Shown piece by piece: positions 10,577-22,674 of a DNA stretch of 64,000 bases (its first letter is position 1; the number at the start of each line of letters is the position of its first letter). Origin of the DNA: Salvelinus alpinus (taxonomy: Eukaryota; Chordata; Actinopteri; Salmoniformes; Salmonidae); NCBI RefSeq assembly GCF_045679555.1, contig NC_092091.1:75970730-76034729 (forward strand). Reading direction: 5' to 3'. The notes below the pieces were generated by a model. That model saw only the letters and a program-made list of their open reading frames with translations, searched no databases and was not told the DNA's origin. The translations under genes were made by a program, and so were the position numbers.

Positions 10577-11817
10577 TATAGCATTATATTAGCTTACTAC
10601 AATAGCCTACCACACTACCGCATTCATTCATCAAGGCACGTTAGCGATAGCAATAGGCACGTTAGCAATCGTAACAAACCAGCAAAAGATATATAATTTT
10701 TGACTAACCTTGATAAGCTCCATCAGATGACAGTCCTATAACATCAGGTTATACATACACTTATGTTTTGTTCGAAAATGTGCATATTTAGAGCTGAAAT
10801 CAGTGGTTACACACTGTGCTAACGTAGCATCTTTTTCCCAGAATGTGCGGATATTTCTATTAGACTCTCACCTATTCTGACCAAATAACTATTCATAAAC
10901 ATTACAAAAAAATACATGTTGTATAGGAAATGATAGATACACTAGTTCTTAATGCAATCGCAGTGTTAGAATTCTAAAAATAACTTCTTTACGACATAAG
11001 GCTTACGTTATGGCGAGATAGTGACCAAAACCTGAGCGCAAAACTAATAGTACACAGTTCGACAGATATATGAAATAGAATCATAAAATGAGTCCTACTT
11101 TTTATGAGCTTCCATCAGAATGTTGTACAAGAGGTCCTTTGTCGGGAACAATCGTTGTTTGGTTTTAGAATGTCCTTTGTCCCTCTTGAGTTAGCAAGCG
11201 CACTCGCCAAGTGGCACGAAACTCCCCATCGTCAATAAACACAGACAACGCAACACGCCTAACGTCCCGAAAAAATGTCAATTATCTAATAAAACTATAT
11301 TGAAAAAACATACTTTACGATGATATTGTGACATGTATCAAATAAAATCAAAGCCGGAGATCGTATTCGCCTGTAAAGACAGCTTTTCAGAAGGCAATTA
11401 CAGGTCCCTCCACGCGCCTTGCAGAAAACAAAAAATGGAGGACACGTCATTCCAAGAGGGTTCATTCCATCTCAGGCCAAGATAATCAACTCCTTTCTCC
11501 TCTCACTTCCTCTTGACATCTAGGGGAATGTGTATGATGTGCACGTATAGTCATACGTATCATGCCCATTTATAGGCAGGTGCTTAAACAGAGCATCGAA
11601 TTCAGACTTTCCACTTCCTGGTCAGAAAGTCTGCTGTCAAATGAGTTCTGTTTTACCCACAGACAAAATTCAAACGGTTTTAGAAACTAGAGAGTGTTTT
11701 CTATCCAATAGTAATAATAATATGCATATTGTACGAGCAAGAATTGAGTACGAGGCCGTTTAAATTGGGAACGATTTTCCCCCAAATTGTAAATAGCGCC
11801 CCCTATCCTCAACAGGT
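10560..11817 (-). mobile_element. R1 interspersed repeat, long variant
   Basis: Read on the minus strand it starts at about 11815 with ctgttgaggatagggggcgc. It carries the family blocks ttggatagaaaacactct and caaaacataagtgtatg, and ends near the shared ttttcgctgtaaaa motif. No coding capacity was found. It abuts the proline-rich frame and probably truncated its upstream end. Confidence 0.7.
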
Positions 11818-13105
11818 TATTAATTAACTTGTTGTTAATCCACCTATTGTGTCAGATTTTGAAAATATATTTTACAGCGAAAGAAATCCAAGCTTTTGTG
11901 AGTGTAGTTTTCAATGCTACATCAGCTAACCCCAAATTAGCATAGTCACGAAAGTGTGAAAAACAATCAAATTCATCGCTTACCTTAGATAATCTTCAGA
12001 CGTTTCCACTCACGAGACTCCCAGTTTCACAACAAATCTTCTTTTTTTTCCGATAAATATTATTTTTATCAGAAAAAAACGCCATTTGGGTTGTGCTTCA
12101 TGAAGAAAAAAACGACAGCCTCATTCAGTCTAATAATATTACTAAAAATATTTATAATCATGCAATCACAAGTGAAATATACCAAAACACAGTTTCGCTT
12201 GTTGTTAATCCACCTATCGTGTCAGATTTTGAAAATATATTTTACAGCGAAAGATATCCAAGCTTTTGTGAGTGTAGCTTTCTATGCTACATTAGCTTAG
12301 CCTTATATTAGCTTGGTTAGCTTGGTCACGAAAGTAAGAAAAGCAATCAAATTAATCGCTTACCTTTGATAATCTTCGGGTGGTTCCACTCACGAGACTC
12401 CCAGTTACACAACAAATGTTATTTTTGTTCGATAAATATTACTTTTATATCCAAATACCTCTGTTCGTTTGGTGCGTTATGCTCTGAAATCCACCGGAAA
12501 GAGCGGTCACGAAAACGCATACGAAAATTCGAAATATCCGTAATGTCCACAGAAACATGTCAAATGTTTTTTATAATCAATCCTCAGGATGTTTTTCAAA
12601 TATACGTATATTCGATAATATATAAACTGGGAGTGTTGTTTTTTCAATCGGACCGGGAGAAACAATGGCCGCCTTTCTCTGTTGTGCACAACTCACTCTG
12701 AGAGCCCCCACTTATCCACTTACGCAATGTGATCTTTCACGCTCATTTTTCAAAATAAAAGCCTGAAACTTCGTCTAATGACTGATGACATCTTAGGGAA
12801 GCCATAGAAAAAAGAAGCTGGTTGATATCCCTTTAAATGCACATTAGGCATGCATAAGAACAGAGAGGTTTCAAAAAAGAGGGACTTCCTGATTGGATTT
12901 TCCTCCGGTTTTCGCCTGCAATATCAGTTCTGTTTAACTCACAGACAATATTAAGACAGTTTTGGAAACTTTATAGTGTTTTCTATCCTAATCTGACAAT
13001 TATATGCATATTCTAGTTTCGGGGGCTGAGAAATAGGCAGTTTCAAATGGGTACGTTTTTTTAGCCAAAAACGAAAAAATACCGCCCCCTAGTCTTAAGA
13101 AGTTT
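11818..13105 (-). mobile_element. R1 repeat with internal tandem domain
   Basis: The block gttgttaatccacctatygtgtcagattttgaaaatatattttacagcg occurs twice (about 11830 and 12200), followed by matching cacgagactcccagt segments (12014 and 12392). The minus-sense start at about 13085 is cttaagactagggggcgg next to TTAA. This shows that R1 itself contains, or acquired, a repeated domain. No gene is seen. Confidence 0.7.
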
Positions 13106-13107
13106 TA

Positions 13108-13428
13108 ATGTCACTCCACACCATAGTGATTCATTAGTCCTTTAACATCTAGATGTTACTCCATATCATAGTGATTCATTAGTTCTTTAACAACTAGATG
13201 TTACTCCATATCATAGTGATTCATTAGTCCTTTAACATCTAGATGTTACTCCATACCATAGTGATTCATTAGTCCTTTAACAACTAGATGTTACTCCATA
13301 CCATAGTGATTCATTAGTCCTTTAACAACTAGATGTCACTCCATACCATAGTGATTCATTAGTCCTTTAACAACTAGATGTTACTCCATACCATAGTGAT
13401 TCATTAGTTCTTTAACAACTAGATGTCC
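13108..13428. repeat. 45-bp minisatellite, about 7 copies
   Basis: The units are based on ccatagtgattcattagtcc plus tttaacaactagatgttact, varying as caact/catct. The array lies between an R1 copy and the minus-strand lectin neck fragment and contains no gene. Confidence 0.95.
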
Positions 13429-13454
13429 TTAATGTTAAAATTACAACATACTGT

Positions 13455-13515
13455 ATTACAGTAACTGGTCTGTAGCTGGTCTCTCTCCTCAGTCAGGTTG
13501 TAGTCACTGTCCAGT
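13455..13515 (-). pseudogene. Lectin coiled-coil neck exon fragment, minus strand
   Basis: On the minus strand this encodes the neck repeat of the lectins ([13 protein letters not shown]) in one uninterrupted frame, nearly identical to the gene A and B neck units. It is flanked by a (GT)n tract at higher coordinates and no lectin domain follows. With the inverted promoter-like flank at 14490-14860 it marks a decayed lectin unit in reverse orientation. Confidence 0.75.
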
Positions 13516-13516
13516 A

Positions 13517-13690
<174 letters not shown>

Positions 13691-14090
13691 AGCACATGTG
13701 GATGTGTGAAACCTACTCCTCAGCCAGAAGTGTCCTCTCTTGCAACAGTGAATAGGTAACTTTTCACGTGGCGTTGACTGGTAAGACTCTTCAGGAGGGC
13801 TCAGTATAGATTGGCTCAGACATTTCCAACAACATACTGTGTTTTCTGTCTAACAGGTCTTTGTTAATACTACCCAGGTTATTGTGATATCATTACCTCT
13901 GCCCTGTGTCTGTCCCTGTGCCTTACTGTAAGTGACATTGTTTTAACTGAAACTGTCAAATCAACTCATCACTTTCCACCACATGACTTCCCAACCACTT
14001 TAGTTTCCCACCGTGCATATGTTTTAAACATTTGATTCAGGTTATAATTGAAGTAATCATATATTTTAGTAGATAAAAAATGTGACCCAG

Positions 14091-14428
14091 TTACGTCTCT
14101 CGTTTGTTGAATGAAGAGTAGACCAAGACGCAGCGTGCAAAGTGTTCATGATTTTAATATTCAAAAACACTCAAACAAAATAACAAACGTGAAAACGAAA
14201 GTGCACAGTTCTGTCAGGCAGAAACACTAAACAGAAAACAAGATCCCACAAAACCCAAAAAGAAAATGACAACTTATGTATGATCCCCAAACAGAGACAA
14301 TGATAGACAGCTGCCTCTGATTGGGAAACACACACGGCCAAAAACAAAGAAATAGAAAACATAGACTTTCCCACCCGAGTCACACCCTGACCTAACCAAC
14401 CATAGAAAATAATAAGGTCAGGGCGTGA
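14091..14428 (-). mobile_element. LTR-like fragment related to 7886-8365
   Basis: It contains gacaatgatagacagctgcc and tctgattgggaaacacac, and ends aaggtcagggcgtgatct, the same family landmarks as the LTRs at 7886 and 59373. Ends are degenerate and no target duplication is evident. Confidence 0.55.
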
Positions 14429-14489
14429 TCTAGATTCACATCTAGATCATATAGCATTACTGACGCTTTGACACCCCAACCTTCAAACT

Positions 14490-14600
14490 GAGGTCACGTT
14501 ATGGCTTGTACTCTGTGGCCAGCCACCTATTTCATCACATACATCACCAATGACCTGGTGACATATAGGGAGGGGCCTTTTGTCTTTCTATACTGTCTGT
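14490..14600 (-). repeat. Inverted lectin upstream-flank fragment
   Basis: The segment ggtcacgttatggcttgtac and the following tctgtggcc match, in reverse complement, bases 32620-32660 upstream of gene B (gtacaagccataacgtgac). It continues into the 33-bp array. It lies upstream, in minus sense, of the neck fragment at 13455-13515. Confidence 0.7.
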
Positions 14601-14860
14601 GTGTTACGTCAGTGTGAAGAGTTATTCAGAAGTGTGTGACTTCAGTGTGAAGAGTTATTCAGAAGTGTGTGACATCAGTGTAAGGAGATATTCAGAAGTG
14701 TGTGACATCAGTGTAAGGAGTTATTCAGGAGTGTGTGACATCAGTGTAAGGAGTTATTCAGAAGTGTGTGACATCAGTGTAAGGAGTTATTCAGGAGTGT
14801 GTGACATCAGTGTAAGGAGTTATTCAGAAGTGTGTGACATCAGTGTAAGGAGTTATCCTG
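14600..14860. repeat. 33-bp minisatellite derived from lectin upstream flank
   Basis: About eight units of 33 bp, each containing gttattcagaagtgtgtgac and atcagtgtaagga. The unit matches, in reverse complement, the single sequence at 32555-32580 upstream of gene B (tctgaataactcttcacac). Being a multiple of three, it gives an open 11-residue repeat frame with no other coding sign. Confidence 0.9.
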
Positions 14861-15103
14861 TTATGGCTGCAATCCCGTGAACGGGATAAGTGTCATCAAG
14901 AACCGCTGAACAGCATAGCGCTACATTCAATAAATATAACTAAAAATATTTATATTCATGAAATCACAAGTGCAATATAGGAAAACACAGCTTAGCCTTT
15001 TGTTAATCCACCTGTCGTGTCAGATTCTGAAATTATGCTTTACAGCGAAAGCAATCCAAGCGTTTGTGTAAGTTTATCGATCGCTCGACAAAACTTTAAG
15101 TAC
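14861..15103 (-). mobile_element. R1 repeat fragment
   Basis: It holds the R1 terminal block (ggctgcaatcccgtgaacgg), the gttaatccacctgtcgtgtc block and the ttacagcgaaagcaatccaa motif, then stops at the retroviral LTR edge at 15104. Confidence 0.65.
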
Positions 15104-16668
15104 TGTCACGGTGCTGACTTTTGCCCGTCGCCTGCAGCAAAAGCCTCTATCCCGTCCTCTGGCTAGGCAGAGTACTTTAGGATTTTAGTTACTTCGGTGT
15201 AACAAGGGCCTAGCCGTGCGGCCCTACCAACCCTTCTATTTATTCACACTGGCCCTTCGCGTGAGTTGGGTTTGTTCCTTCATTCACGTTGTCACTCCCT
15301 TATTTCCCCGGTCTGGGGTGAGGCCTTGGATAGATGAGTACTTTATTACTTTATGTTTATAGATTCCTCCTATATTCCCTTAACTCGTCTCTTCCTCTCT
15401 TGTATACCAATACCTAATAACTAAACTTCTGTTAGTTATTATGCTCGTCAGCTAGTAGTCACTTGGAAACTAGTATTGTTATATGTTTGACTTTTCCAAA
15501 GATATATTATTGTCCACACAATGAATTATTCTTTAGTGCTATCACTTTAACCTATAGCCAAGGTCACTTTCCGTTTAGCGAGAGTGTCAAAGGCGTTTTC
15601 TCTCCGGATAGCTATCCTGGCCTAGTTGTCAAAGTTTCCAGCTTTTATTCAGTCACTCTGTTTTTTGTCTTACACATGATATTACAGTTAAATGGTTATA
15701 CAGTTCTAATACATCAATAATGCTCAATCAATCCTAAATGCGTTATGCTATGCCAGTAATGTTGCAAATCCTTAAATGCGTTAACACTTCTAACAATATT
15801 TACTAAATAGTAAAATAGTTCAATTACCTTAAATGCTCAGCCCCTTGGTCACTTTCCTGTAATTGGTATTCTCACAGCAATAATACTACATTCCGAATTC
15901 CAATATTTTAATACTATTCACTTCCAACCCTGTGTATAGACTCAATATATTGGAACTGGTATTTGGCTGTTTCCTTGTATTGCTAATCACTTCTGTACCT
16001 GATGTCTCACTGTGTGGTCGCCGCTTTGTCTGTGATCAAGGGGTGTCTAGACCCCTGTGTTTCAGTGACGCAGTCTTGGCTTCACAAAGTTCAACCAGGC
16101 AGATAGTGACCCAATAAAGTACTTAGGCAAAAATATCCGATTCTCAAATATTGTACTAGTCCAACAAAAGGAGTATAGTGCAATAGTAAATGTACCTATG
16201 ATGATTCTCCATATGAAGTCTGTCTCATATGTCAGTGAGTAATCATAGTTCTCTCATGATCTCTGTTCTCTTTATATACCTTTTTTTTACAGGGGGGTTT
16301 CCAAGGTGCTGGGCCTCTGTCTAAACCTTAGACTATTTCGCTCAATTTTAGACCTCAGTTAGTGCTCCACAGCTATAACTCAAGCTTCCTGTTCCAAATC
16401 TAGGTCATGCAACACTGCTGCCCACATTGCTGCTTCTGTGTTGCTGCTGGCTGATTCTACTTGATGATACCAGCTGGTTGTTTCTTCCACTGGAGGTGGT
16501 GTGTCCAGAGTCAGCAGTGAGAAGTCTATGATGGGTATCTCTTCTGCTTCCCCCTGTTGTCCAGTTTCTGCCGGTGTAGTCCATGGTTCCATGAGGTCCC
16601 ATGGATGCCCTGTGTTGTTGTCCTCACTTCTTGATGGAGTGGGCAGATCCTTTTTGGCTTTTGTCACA
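15104..16668 (-). repeat. Probable 3-prime LTR of the retrovirus-like element
   Basis: The right edge reads gtcaca followed by ccccctcc (16669-16676), a polypurine tract in minus sense directly before a TGTGACA start. The left edge TGTCACGG at 15104 gives a matching CCGTGACA end. The inferred length is 1565 bp, long for an LTR. No second copy is present to confirm it, so boundaries rest on end motifs alone. Confidence 0.45.
16380..16667 (-). CDS. Acidic open frame inside the LTR, about 95 residues, unassigned
   Basis: This frame opens at the polypurine-tract/LTR border. No ATG is at the border (the first codon is GTG), so the true start is unknown. The product is rich in Glu, Asp, Thr and Pro, ends in LHDLDLEQEA, and has no cysteine or membrane segment. 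Acidic 3-prime frames overlapping U3 are known in some complex retroviruses as transactivators; that role here is speculation. Confidence 0.2.
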   Translation of the reverse strand: MTKAKKDLPTPSRSEDNNTGHPWDLMEPWTTPAETGQQGEAEEIPIIDFSLLTLDTPPPVEETTSWYHQVESASSNTEAAMWAAVLHDLDLEQEA

Positions 16669-16679
16669 CCCCCTCCATG

Positions 16680-17960
16680 ATCTGAACACTCCTTTATAGC
16701 GTATCCCTAACATCTATTCGCTGTACTACGCCATAGCTAACATCCTTTCCATCTTCCATCCTCAAAAAATATCTACTCTTGAGGTACTGACCATCATTTG
16801 TTAATGACTTAGCGGTTAATCTGCCGTTCAAAATAATGTTTGCATATGACCCATCTTTGGGCCAGTCCTCTGTTTCATTTTCAGCATATGTGCAGTACCT
16901 ATGCCTATTTCATGCTGCACTACAAAAGCAAGCCTTACAATAATATTTATCTAACCTATTCCCATATCTTGTGTCTCTAGTAATTTCTCCTGTGGTTATG
17001 CTAGAACAACGGGCGCACCGACGATTCCATCCTCCCCTGGTCCTGGTTCCATCCTGTGTAATATATATTGTTTAGCCCTGATAACCCTATCCTTCCTGTT
17101 TTCCGGTCCCATTCTATTTCTTTACCATTATACACAACCCTCAACTTTGCCTCTTCTCCGTCTTGGGTCATTTCCCAGGCCATTCCTCTTTTTACCATTA
17201 TCCTCATTTTTGGCCAATCTCTGGCTTCCTCTAAACAACCTAAACATACACTCCAAATCTCTTCCTCTCCAATTTAGCCTTCCGTGCAAAGTTCCTTTCA
17301 CACTGAATGCACACCCTCCACATAAGTCTAGTTCTCTGGTATCCTCCCAACACAACATATGCCCCTCGCAACAGTCATGTAAGTCAGGCCTATCCATTAT
17401 CTGCCAATGTTTAACGAATGTCTCCACCTAGCCATACACCATCCTCCTAGGATTTTTGTTTCCTCATACATCTGTTCCTCCTCTGAATCTTCTAATTCCT
17501 ATAATTCAGGGAAGATGGGTTAGACCATTTTGTTATTGTCGCCTGCCTTTCTTGGCCTTCTTCTTGCCCTTCCTACTCTTGGGGTTTACCATACCTATAA
17601 GTTCATCCCCGATGTATGTCAGCTCCCTTCTCAGATCTCCCGCTAGTAAGCTCTCCAATTTTGGACCAGTTAGGTCCCTTGCCCTTATGATCTGATCCAT
17701 CTCCTTGTCTGGTTTTACCTTATCTTTCCTCTGATGCCTCTAGCACCCAGATAGGACGCCAGGCTGGCCCAAGTGCTGTCTGTCTTCTAACTCCTGCGTC
17801 CAGTAGCCCGCAAGGGCCATTGACTTTTGAGTTATGTCCAAACCATCCTTTCACTAACTGCCTCCCTTTCTCTTTCTCTCTTTCTTTCCTTTCTTTTCTT
17901 GATCTCTGATTACCCTGTCTATGCCTTGGAGTATACCTTCTTAGTCTCCTTATCTTCAAA
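16680..17960 (-). pseudogene. Small retroviral 3-prime frames, unassigned
   Basis: Overlapping minus-strand frames lie at 17128-17427 (99 residues, cysteine-rich start, arginine-rich end), 17001-17207 (68) and 17720-17959 (79, very basic, RSRKERKEREKEKGRQ). None matches a family I know. They may be the broken 3-prime part of the env-like gene or accessory genes. The basic stretch resembles a nuclear-localisation or RNA-binding segment only by composition. Confidence 0.25.
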
Positions 17961-17984
17961 CCTGTTCCCCCTCCATGTTCTTCC

Positions 17985-19067
17985 TTACTTTCTTCTATAA
18001 GGAAAACCGGTTCCTTTGATTGCCCCTCTACCCCTTTCTGGGCCTGTATTGCTAGCTTTATTTTCTCTAATTACGGTTTCGTTCACTTTTATGGCCTTTC
18101 TACTCATTTTGCCTGCGGTGATATTAGATTTTTGTAGGGTTAACCCATACATCCAAATGAACGAATCCTCGTGCACTTTGCCTATCGGTGGGATTCTGTA
18201 CCCAAACTGATGCACATGTTCCATTCTATCTTGTGCTCTGATTTTCCTCATAATGGTTCCCCCAACTAACTTTCTAGAGGTGCACGCGCCCCTCATGTTT
18301 GCCCAATCTACCAGTCGTTGGTTCGCTTCCTCGTTTCTTCCTGCGAATGCTGGAGCTACTCCCAACATTCCGGGTGAGGGATAATGCCCTCCTGACCATC
18401 TATGAAAGTGGGGGATCCCTGACTCTTTTAGAATGCCATGGGCTGAAATACAATGATATCTTGCCCAGGCTTCTGTCTTATTTGCTGGGGGTTTAACCCA
18501 TTGGTCATAATATTGTTGTGCTGTTTTCCCTTTTTTCCTATGGAACATATTGTTTGGTTCTTGTCCCCAGTTCCATAGGGGAGCTTCAGCACACATTTCC
18601 TGCGCCATCTCTAAACTAGGTTGATAGTTTTCCTGCAAACTTCGAAGGTCTAGAGTGGTCCATGGGGTTGACCTCGGGTAGGCCATTCCCGGGTTTGAAT
18701 TATTATGGGTCGTAAGACATACCCACCCTGTGGTAGCATATTTTATTGGTTTTTCTCCGGCTCTTGCGGAGTGGAGGATATCATATCCCCACACTCCATA
18801 CTCCATTCTGTGGAACCTATCCATAGGGCCGCTAATGAATCCTGGGTAGTTATAAGTTCTATTTCTTGCATACGATAAAATAATGCCATTGCTCCCTCCT
18901 AACATTCTGTTGTCCCACGAAGAGGTATTACCTGGGTGCAAATACAGGACTACATCTGTCAGCCATTTAGTCTCAGGGTTTCCTGAGCTCCGTGCCTTAT
19001 GGTTCACGTTTCTTCGTATTCTATGTTTCGCTTTGGTCCCGCTGCCTTTAACACATAACACGTTCAA
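17985..19067 (-). pseudogene. Env-like reading frame, 360 residues, of the retroviral element
   Basis: This is the longest intact frame of the 3-prime half. It has several N-glycosylation sequons (NTS, NRT, NKT, NIT, NET), many tryptophans and paired cysteines, and a basic RIRR near residue 20 that could be a furin-type site. I see no convincing membrane anchor within it, so it may be a surface-unit portion whose anchor is lost or encoded further on. An R1 insertion separates it from the upstream glycoprotein fragment. Assignment as envelope rests on position and composition, not recognised homology. Confidence 0.4.
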
Positions 19068-19221
19068 TGTCTCTATGATTTCCTGTGTTTGTTTTTGTGC
19101 CTCCGCTGATCTGTCAGTTGAGGTACTCGCACTAGGCCTGTTTCCTGTGCTACTGTGTCTTGAAGCACTTGTGGTTACTGTTGTGCTTGCAGTCGGTGTG
19201 GTTAACTTTTACTGCCTCAGA

Positions 19222-21026
19222 AACCCGGATCCGGGAGCACCCCCCACCCCCCACACACTGATTAGCATAGATAGCATAGCTTCAGAAGTAGATAGTAGCA
19301 TCTAAATATCATTAAATCACAAGTCCAAGACACCAGATGAAAGATACAGATCTTGTGAATAAAGCCACCATTTCAGATTTTTAAAATGTTTTACAGGGAA
19401 GACAAAATATGTAAATCTATTAGCTAAACACGTTAGCAAAATACACCACTATTCTAACTCCATCAGTTTCTTACTCCTTCAGGTGCTATCACCAATTCGG
19501 CTCAACTAAGATATTGATAGCCAATAACCTATAAAAAAACCCATCAGATGACAGTCTGATAACATATTCATGGTATAGGATAGTTTTTGTTAGAAAAAAG
19601 TGCATATTTCAGGTAGAAATCACAGTTTACAATTGCACCGACCATCACAAATCCACTAGAATTACTAGATAGAGCAACGTGTATGACCAATTTACTCATC
19701 ATAAAACATTTCATAAAAATAGACAAAGCATAGCAATGGAAAGACCCAGTTCTTGTGATTTCAGACCATATTTCAGATTTTCTAAGCGTTTTTCAGCGAA
19801 AACACAATAAATCGATAAGTTAGCATACTACATGTTCCAACGTTACCAGAGCATCGATTCCAGCCAAAGAGCGCTATAACGTAACCACCGCCAAAAGATA
19901 TTAATTTTTTCACTAACCTTCTCAGAATTCTTCCGATGACACTCCTGTAACATCATTTTACAACATACATATACAGTTTGTTCGAAAAGGTGCATATTTA
20001 GCCATACAAAACCGTGGTTACACAATGAAAATACTAGGAAATCAAGCCTCAATATGTCTGACGTCATCTATCAGAGTGATCTAGTTTAATTAAAAGCTAA
20101 TCATATACTTGACTAAAAAATACAGGGTTGACAGGAATCGAAAGACAAATTAGTTCTTAATGCAACCGCTGATTTACATTTTTAAAATTATCCTTACTTT
20201 TCAATACAGGGTTGGCCAAGTGAAGCTATACCAAACAAAATGGCGATGTATGCGTTTAAAATATTTCGACAGAAACACGGTTTATCATATTAAATATTGC
20301 TTACTTTGAGCTGATCTTCCATCATATTCTTGGGCAATGTATCCTTTCTATGTTATAAACGTCTTTTGGTCGATAGATGTCCTCTGTCCTTCGAAATGTC
20401 CATCACCAACGACCGACACCCTAAAGCGTGTCCAAACTTTCAGAGTGCACGACAAAGAAATTCCTCAAAATCGCACTAAACGGATATAAATTGATATAAA
20501 ACGGTTAAAATTCACTACATTATGATGTTTTTAACAACTATAACGACTGAAAACATGACCGGAGAAATACTGCTGGTTAGAAAACGATTTGGAACGAGGC
20601 AGGTCCGATGGCCTTCACGCTTGAGGCGCACGTTGAGAAAGAGGGGTCTCTGTACATTTTTGTCATTTATAATGGCTGTGAACGTCCCATAGACTTCATT
20701 GAAAACGTGATGACGTACAGACACCCAGAGGAAGACGTAGGTAGTGTCGGTTTCTTCATAGCATTCACTGTGGCCTTATAAACAGACCCCAGATCAGAGG
20801 TAAAAATTTCTGAAATCTGAACCCTGTCATGAAAAGTGCTGTAGAAATTGTTCTGTACCACTCAGAGACAAAATTTCAACTCCTATAGAAACTATAGACT
20901 GTTTTCTATCCAATAATAACAATAATATGCATATTGTACGATCAAGAATTGAGTACGAGGCAGTTTAATTTGGAAATGTAAAAAAAAAAATAATGCTAAC
21001 AGCTCCCCCTATTGACAAAAGGTTAA
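19222..21026 (-). mobile_element. R1 repeat inserted in the env-like region
   Basis: Flanked by TTAA on both sides (ggtgtggttaac at about 19200 and aaaggttaaatt at about 21024). Read in minus sense it begins ttttgtcaataggggga and carries family blocks around aatatgcatattattgttat and gatgacagtctgataac. It has two diverged internal domain copies and no gene. It interrupts the retroviral element, so it is younger. Confidence 0.75.
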
Positions 21027-21109
21027 ATTAGTCACACTGCTCATGTTATTTTCTGAGGCGGCTGTGCTCGGGGTGTCATGGTAATAGACAGAGTTTTTAA
21101 TGTCAGAGG

Positions 21110-21640
21110 TCAGGTCTTGGGGTTTATTGCAGTCTTAGGGCTGCTGCACTCCACCTTCGTCCATGGCTGACCATGAGTAGCTTGATCATAAATACATTTG
21201 ATCTCTGTTATGTTGCTACTATCTCCCAGTTGCCCTTTCCATTGGCCCCCTTTATAAGAGTTAATATATTGGCCATTTTCACAGGTTTGATTAACTAACA
21301 CCGCTCCTTGGGTTGTATTTACTAGCCATCCTTGCAGGGTGTTGTTAGTTATTGATTTCCATAGTACCACTAGGTTGCTATTCTCGTTCCAGGTATCGTT
21401 CCAGTTGGTATTATTCCATTTTTGTTTTCATTTTACCGATGGATATCCTGGGCAATCTGTCCTATTTATTGGGGTGCACTGTACTGGTATTCCCCATCTT
21501 TTAGTAAAGGCTCTATAAGTGGGGATGCTACTCTGGCATCTCTCTTGTTCTATTTCTAGGCCTTTTAATACTTATTTTTCTTGTTGCTCATAAATAGCCC
21601 CTAGGGTTAATCCAGATACTATAGCGCTTGGCACTATGAC
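21110..21640 (-). pseudogene. Glycoprotein-like retroviral fragment with stops
   Basis: Minus-strand frames encode an apolar run near 21610 and then a segment dense in N-glycosylation sequons (NNT, NTT, NQT, NIT) and cysteines (21110-21370). At least two stops interrupt it. By position, after integrase and the cysteine-rich frame, it is probably the N-terminal part of an envelope gene. Confidence 0.4.
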
Positions 21641-22674
21641 CTAATATGGCCTGTGTCCCTTTGCCCTGACGTACCCTTTCCAGGGTCTTGCATGGCAGCG
21701 GTTGTCTTTCTTTTTAATAGGTTTATAAATTGTCTCAGTTTCCCGTGTGGCTCAGGAGGGGCAGTTTCAGAAATGAAACCCCTTCCCTCTCCAGGAACTG
21801 CCTTCCTGTCCACCAGCATATGGCAGGAATATACGCAGTCCAACTTAGTTTTTGGGTCTTGGGCAATATACAACTGCCACCCCAACTTGACCATGTACCT
21901 CTTCCTTTTGTCTCCTTGCACTGGCTCAGTGTCTTCCACTTCCATGAGCCTGGTAACACAGCACACTGTTTTCTCTCTTCTCATTAGCCTTCCCCAGTGT
22001 AGCTCCCTAACTGGTCTACTTGTGCCTTCCCACCAGCACCTTCTCATCCTCCCATGATGATTATTCCTCTCATGATTGTTATCTATATCATAACTATCGT
22101 CCTGATCCCAGTCACGCCTGTTTAGCAGCAGTTGACTGAGGTACTCCCTGGGATTCCATTTTGAGAATTTCCCATCCACCAACATCCAACAAGTTGGATC
22201 TCCTGGTTGGATTCCATATCCCGTGAGGGATACTGGTTCTATTTTTCTCTCTTCCAACCAGTGTTCACTACTCTGATAAGTGCTCTTTCCCCCTCCTTGT
22301 TGAAATGTCCCCTGCTCTACTGGCCATAGGGGATCTTCCATTCTTACTGGGGTGAGTAAACTCCCTTTTAGTAGTTCTGTTTTTCCTTTAATTTGCTGGT
22401 GCCTACATTCCATGCAATCTTTCGCTCTCAGCACCCCTCTGTGTGTCCATGCACACACACACTTATGAGGATCCCAGTGTCCTGTGACCACCTGTGCACC
22501 TAACATGCAGTCCGGGAATACCTCCCTACTGCATTTCCTACACCATAGGATTCGACCAACTCTTTGTCGTCCCCCTTCTTCACCACCGTCATTTCCCGTG
22601 GCTATTTGTCTAATGCTCATATTTGCAGGGTCCCTCATACTGGACCTCTCCTGTGGCTTCTCCACAGACATCAC
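21634..22674 (-). CDS. Cysteine/tryptophan-rich 346-residue frame between pol and env, unassigned
   Basis: This is a long intact minus-strand frame directly after integrase. Its N-terminal part has several Cys pairs (CRKC, CVC, CMEC) that could bind zinc. The middle is Trp- and Arg-rich with an acidic DQDDSYDIDNNHE stretch, and the end is basic. I recognise no retroviral domain. Candidates are an accessory protein, an envelope leader or overlapping genes. An intact 1-kb frame in an otherwise broken element is notable but may be chance. Confidence 0.35.
   Translation of the reverse strand: MMSVEKPQERSSMRDPANMSIRQIATGNDGGEEGGRQRVGRILWCRKCSREVFPDCMLGAQVVTGHWDPHKCVCAWTHRGVLRAKDCMECRHQQIKGKTELLKGSLLTPVRMEDPLWPVEQGTFQQGGGKSTYQSSEHWLEERKIEPVSLTGYGIQPGDPTCWMLVDGKFSKWNPREYLSQLLLNRRDWDQDDSYDIDNNHERNNHHGRMRRCWWEGTSRPVRELHWGRLMRREKTVCCVTRLMEVEDTEPVQGDKRKRYMVKLGWQLYIAQDPKTKLDCVYSCHMLVDRKAVPGEGRGFISETAPPEPHGKLRQFINLLKRKTTAAMQDPGKGTSGQRDTGHIRS

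Noticed and set aside
8520..10592. Glycine/serine-rich plus-strand frames
   Set aside because: Antisense shadows of the proline-rich tandem repeat.
14599..14880. 93-residue repeat protein (CDISVRSYSEV units)
   Set aside because: The 33-bp unit is a multiple of three and derives from non-coding promoter flank.
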